A model generated the notes under the pieces. The model was not told the DNA's origin, did not search any database, and saw only the letters and a list, made by a program, of their open reading frames with translations. DNA of 7,567 bases, taken from positions 1 to 7,567 of the forward strand of contig VAXR01000015.1 in the NCBI GenBank assembly GCA_005885165.1, written 5' to 3'. Of this stretch, positions 4,517-7,567 are shown piece by piece. Position 1 is the first letter of the stretch; every line of letters starts with the position of its first letter. This stretch comes from Actinomycetota bacterium. GTDB lineage: Bacteria > Actinomycetota > Thermoleophilia > Solirubrobacterales > Thermoleophilaceae. Position numbers and translations under genes: made by a program.

Positions 4517-7354
4517 CTACGAGACCGGCGTCGGCCCCGGCGAGATCTCGAGCTCCGCCAGCGGGTCCATCGGCCGAAGGAGTTCGGCGGTGGCGGCTGC
4601 CTCGCGCGGCCGGCCGTAGAGGAAGCCCTGCGCGCGCGTGCAGCCGAGCTCGCGCAGCGCCGCGACCTGCAGCTCGGTCTCGACCCCCTCGGCCACGACC
4701 CCAATCTCGAGTGCCTGCGCCATCCCGATCACGGCCTTGACGATCGCCGAGTCCCCGGGATCGGCGCCGAGCCCATCCACGAACGCGCGGTCGATCTTCA
4801 GCGCGTCCACGGGGAAGCGCTTTAGATAGCTGAGCGAGGAGTAACCCGTCCCGAAGTCGTCGAGCATCAGCTTCACGCCCAGGCGCTTCAGCGCATCGAG
4901 CGGGTTCCAGGGCGAGTCGGCCTCGTGGATCAGGACGCTCTCGGTGATCTCGAGCGCGAGCCGGCTCGGGGACAGGCCGGTCTCCTCCAGCACGCGCGCC
5001 ACGGTTGGGACGAGCTCGGCATGAGCCACCTGACGCGGTGAGAGGTTCACCGACACCATCGGTGCCGGCACGCCGAGCTCCTCGGCCCAGCAAACGGACT
5101 GGCGGCAGGCTTCCTCGAGCACCCACGCGCCGAGCCGGACGATCAACCCTGTCTCCTCGGCGATCGGGATGAATTCGAGCGGCGACACCGGCCCCAGCCC
5201 GTCGTGGTGCCAGCGCATCAGGGCCTCGAAGCCCTGGATCGAGCCGTCGTCGAGCGACACGATCGGCTGGTAGAAGACGCGCAGCTCGTCGCGGTCCAGG
5301 ACGCCTCGGAGCGCGTTCTCCATGCGGAGCCGCCCGAGCACCTGATTGCGCATCGCGTCGTCGAAGAGCTCGGACTGCGCACGGCCGCGCGCCTTCGCGC
5401 GATACATCGCCGCGTCGGCGTCACGAAGCAGCGCGTCCGGGTCCTCGTAGCGGCCCGTCGCCAGGACGACCCCGATGCTCGCGCTGAGGAAATGGTCCTC
5501 GCCGTCGTCGAGCGGGAAGGGCTCGGCCAGCGCGCGCTGCAGGCGCTCGGCGACGATCACCGCGTCGCGGCCGTCGTGGACGTCCTCGCAGAGGACCACG
5601 AACTCGTCGCCCCCGAAGCGTGCCACCGTGTCGATCGGACGGAGGGCCGTGTCGAGCCGCGGTCCGATCGCCTTGAGCAGTCGGTCGCCGGCGTCGTGGC
5701 CGAGGCTGTCGTTGATCAGCTTGAAGTTGTCGATGTCGAGGAACATCACGGCGGCGTGCGGATGGCCGGGATCGCGCCGGGTGAGCACGTGCCCGAGGCG
5801 GTCGAGGAAAAGTGCGCGGTTGGGGAGGCCGGTGAGCGAGTCGTGGAGAGCGTTGTGGCGAAACGCCTCCTCCGCGCGCCAGCGCTCGATGGCGGCACCG
5901 AGCACGTGGGCCACGGACTCCATGAAGAGCGCATCGTCATCGGTGAAGTCCCGGGCCTGACGTGTGTGCCCGCTCAGCACGCCGAGCGGCAGCCGCGGCC
6001 CCGGGATCGTCACGCTGATGCCGCTGGCGAGGCCGGCGCGCGCCAACGCCTCGGGCAACCCGAAGCGGTCCTCGGCCGCGTAGTCGGTGACGATCACCGG
6101 TGCGTCGGCCTCGAGAGTGAAGGCGGGCTCCATGGATGCCTCGTTTCGAACGCTCAGGTTCCCGGCGCGGTCCGCCAGGATGCCCGTGGCCGCCGACAGC
6201 TCGAGGTCCCCGGTGAACTGCGCCGGCTCCCAGACCTCGCAAAGATCGAGGGCCAGGTGCTCGGCGAGGAGACCAAGCGCCTGGTCGACGAGGCTCGCGA
6301 GGGACAGCCCCTGCAGCCCGCATCGACCAAGCTCGGCAACGGCCGCCTCCCTCACGGCCCGCGCCCGGATCTCGCGCTCGCTGCGCTTGCGATCGGTTAT
6401 GTCGATGCCGGTCGCGATCACGTGATCGGGCGCCCCGTTTTCGTCTCGTACGAGAACTGCCGAGAACGCGATCAGCCGCCGCTCGCCGTCGCGCGCGACC
6501 ATGTGAACCTCGAACTGGCGCGTGCCGCCGTACTCCAGCAGCGCATACCACTCGCGCCCCCGGTGCTCGGTCTCGTCGGGCACGAAGACCTGTGACGAGA
6601 TCTCGCGGCCTTGGATGTCCTTCGCCTTGAGTCCGGTCAAGACCTCGCACGCGCGGTTGAAGACCTGGATGCGACCCTCGAGGTCGAACATCATCACGAG
6701 CGTCGGTGCGGTCTCCACGACGCTGGAGATGAAGTTGCGCTCCCTGGTGAGGCCGGCGATCAGGCCCTCGACGCGCGTGCGCAGAAGCAGCAGCAGCAGC
6801 CCGGTGATGACGAGAGTGCCGATCGTGATCAGCCACTTGGCGATCGAGGGCCCGAGCACCGACGGCAGCCAGTCCGAGGAGCTCGCAGCGCTCACCTCGC
6901 CGGGCTGCGCCAGCAGCCAGAGGACGACCCCATACGCCACGCCCATCAGACCGACGTGGAAGGCAGCGGCACGGCTCGAGAAGAAGTACCAGACGTAGAG
7001 GTTGCTCCAGAGGTAGAAGAGGACGAACGGCGTACTGCCGGCTCCGCTGAAGACGATCGCGGCGGAGATCAAGACGACCCCGAGGGCCACGAAGGCGTGG
7101 TAGTAGGCGCGCGCCATCCGCTCGCCCAGGAACCACATGAGGGCCGCGCCCACGTAGGCGACGCCGAGCACCGCGAGGAGGAACACGTCCTTCGTCGAGC
7201 TCGGATGCGGGAGCGCAAGCCAGAGCAGGCCGAGTGACGCGCCGGCTGCGTACAGCGCACCGCCGGTCCTGCCCATCAAGGCGAAATCGGGGTTTTCGGG
7301 CGGGCGCGCGCCCGCGCCATTCGGCGCGAATCGGCCCGCGAGCCATTTGTGCAC
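4517..7354 (-). CDS. Membrane PAS-GAF-GGDEF-EAL cyclic-di-GMP enzyme
   Basis: This 945-residue protein should make and/or break c-di-GMP at the inner membrane. Six hydrophobic segments (about 29-49, 57-77, 83-104, 109-125, 129-149 and 171-191) form an N-terminal sensor I cannot assign to a named MASE family. A PAS/PAC domain (about 205-325) and a GAF domain (about 335-490) follow. The GGDEF domain has the metal residue Asp540 (FLDIDNF), an intact GGDEF (581-585) and an RxxD inhibitory site (572-575) at the canonical five-residue spacing. The EAL domain keeps Glu710 (EAL 710-712), Asn770, Glu802, Asp832/Asp833 (DDFGTGYSS), Lys853, Glu889 and Gln909, so both activities look possible. The GTG at 7354 is the most upstream start (in-frame TGA three codons before). 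An ATG at codon 27 would also keep all domains. It leads the probable operon with fchA and folD. Confidence 0.93.
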   Translation of the reverse strand: MHKWLAGRFAPNGAGARPPENPDFALMGRTGGALYAAGASLGLLWLALPHPSSTKDVFLLAVLGVAYVGAALMWFLGERMARAYYHAFVALGVVLISAAIVFSGAGSTPFVLFYLWSNLYVWYFFSSRAAAFHVGLMGVAYGVVLWLLAQPGEVSAASSSDWLPSVLGPSIAKWLITIGTLVITGLLLLLLRTRVEGLIAGLTRERNFISSVVETAPTLVMMFDLEGRIQVFNRACEVLTGLKAKDIQGREISSQVFVPDETEHRGREWYALLEYGGTRQFEVHMVARDGERRLIAFSAVLVRDENGAPDHVIATGIDITDRKRSEREIRARAVREAAVAELGRCGLQGLSLASLVDQALGLLAEHLALDLCEVWEPAQFTGDLELSAATGILADRAGNLSVRNEASMEPAFTLEADAPVIVTDYAAEDRFGLPEALARAGLASGISVTIPGPRLPLGVLSGHTRQARDFTDDDALFMESVAHVLGAAIERWRAEEAFRHNALHDSLTGLPNRALFLDRLGHVLTRRDPGHPHAAVMFLDIDNFKLINDSLGHDAGDRLLKAIGPRLDTALRPIDTVARFGGDEFVVLCEDVHDGRDAVIVAERLQRALAEPFPLDDGEDHFLSASIGVVLATGRYEDPDALLRDADAAMYRAKARGRAQSELFDDAMRNQVLGRLRMENALRGVLDRDELRVFYQPIVSLDDGSIQGFEALMRWHHDGLGPVSPLEFIPIAEETGLIVRLGAWVLEEACRQSVCWAEELGVPAPMVSVNLSPRQVAHAELVPTVARVLEETGLSPSRLALEITESVLIHEADSPWNPLDALKRLGVKLMLDDFGTGYSSLSYLKRFPVDALKIDRAFVDGLGADPGDSAIVKAVIGMAQALEIGVVAEGVETELQVAALRELGCTRAQGFLYGRPREAAATAELLRPMDPLAELEISPGPTPVS

Positions 7355-7362
7355 TCGGATTC

Positions 7363-7379
7363 ATCGGCAATTTGCCGAT
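7363..7379. promoter_or_regulatory. 17-bp perfect palindrome just upstream of the c-di-GMP gene
   Basis: ATCGGCAA-T-TTGCCGAT has perfect 8-bp arms around a single base and ends 8 nt upstream of the GTG start at 7354. A minus-strand TTGACC (7388-7383) could be a -35 with the palindrome filling the following spacer, but the -10 (GATGAA) is poor. It may be an operator for a dimeric repressor of this operon, or, if transcribed, a hairpin that blocks ribosome access. Confidence 0.45.
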
Positions 7380-7491
7380 TCCGGTCAACAGTCGGGGTGA
7401 CGGCCCCGCCGGATTGGAGTAGTACCGACGCGCCAGCTTGGGGCGCGCGCAAGCGCGCTCTGCCGCACGCAGACCCTTATCGTGCGGGGGC

Positions 7492-7567
7492 GTGGAGGCC
7501 GACGAGGGCGAGCACGGTCCGCTCGCGATCCTGTTCGACATCGACGGCACGCTCATCTCCTCGGGCG
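7492..7567 (+). CDS. HAD-superfamily hydrolase, 5' end only
   Basis: Twenty-five codons are present before the window ends. The sequence PLAILFDIDGTLISSG (residues 10-25) contains the HAD motif I signature DxDGT: the first Asp is the phospho-accepting nucleophile and the second the general acid. This start is common in phosphoglycolate-phosphatase-like and other phosphatases, but the cap domain and motifs II-IV are outside the window, so the substrate cannot be told. The GTG at 7492 follows a G-rich stretch (GCGGGGG). It is transcribed divergently from the c-di-GMP gene, with 137 bp between the two starts. Confidence 0.75.
   Translation, partial: MEADEGEHGPLAILFDIDGTLISSG

Noticed and set aside
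5204..6595. 463-codon open frame on the plus strand opposite the c-di-GMP gene
   Set aside because: It is fully antisense to a gene with clear PAS, GAF, GGDEF and EAL motifs. Its translation is low-complexity, rich in Arg, Glu and Val, and shows no domain. Long antisense frames are common in GC-rich coding DNA.
7445..7458. GCGCGC-AA-GCGCGC repeat in the divergent region as a terminator or operator
   Set aside because: Alternating GC runs are expected in such GC-rich DNA. The loop is too short for a hairpin without fraying, and there is no T tract.
5937..7556. 539-codon open frame on the minus strand overlapping the N-terminal half of the c-di-GMP gene
   Set aside because: It is in another frame of the same strand, gives an Arg/Ala/Pro-rich sequence without motifs, and crosses the divergent promoter region into the HAD gene.
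1..7567. CRISPR arrays, rRNA genes and complete insertion sequences
   Set aside because: I looked for regularly spaced repeats, rRNA-like stretches and transposase motifs and saw none.

Overview
The window is GC-rich chromosomal DNA. It uses GTG for four of its protein starts, its tRNA genes lack an encoded CCA, and it carries a GAAC-N4-GTTC type SOS box. Together with a secreted P-domain/Ig-like protein, this suggests a high-GC actinobacterium, perhaps of the Thermoleophilia (Solirubrobacterales or Gaiellales-like). The phylum-level guess is moderate and the class-level guess is only an impression, because no marker gene is present.

The left third (1-2000) is organised around tRNA genes. 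A complete tRNA-Pro(GGG) on the minus strand (1320-1393) has its 3' 45 nt repeated exactly at 97-141. That second copy, not the intact gene, is followed by a strong hairpin terminator. Between the copies lies one gene for an exported protein with a convertase-type P domain and an Ig-like domain. This is the geometry of an element inserted at a tRNA 3' end, but no integrase is visible and the putative element is only about 1.2 kb. To the right, an HNH endonuclease-like reading frame (1456-1914, plus strand) lies antisense between tRNA-Pro and tRNA-Gly(TCC) (1922-1994, minus strand). A 14-bp SOS-box palindrome and a good -10 hexamer sit just upstream of it, yet the frame has no ATG, GTG or TTG where the protein should start.

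The middle (2047-4502) is metabolic. An aldose 1-epimerase (plus strand) abuts, with no gap, the end of a minus-strand folate pair: folD (methylene-THF dehydrogenase/cyclohydrolase) and an fchA-like gene (FTCD_C family cyclodeaminase/cyclohydrolase), which overlap by 4 nt. The FolD has Leu at the position of the catalytic Lys needed for cyclohydrolase activity. The neighbouring FchA-like protein belongs to a family that includes stand-alone methenyl-THF cyclohydrolases, so a division of labour is plausible.

The right part (4517-7354, minus strand) is a 945-residue membrane c-di-GMP enzyme with six predicted membrane segments followed by PAS, GAF, GGDEF and EAL domains, both catalytic domains apparently intact. 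It ends 14 nt before the fchA-like gene, so signalling and folate genes may form one transcription unit. A perfect 17-bp palindrome lies just upstream of its start. The window ends in the first 25 codons of a divergent HAD-family hydrolase. The two most distinctive signals are the tRNA-Pro duplication around a single secreted-protein gene and the FolD/FchA pairing with a lost catalytic lysine. The SOS-box HNH frame is third.
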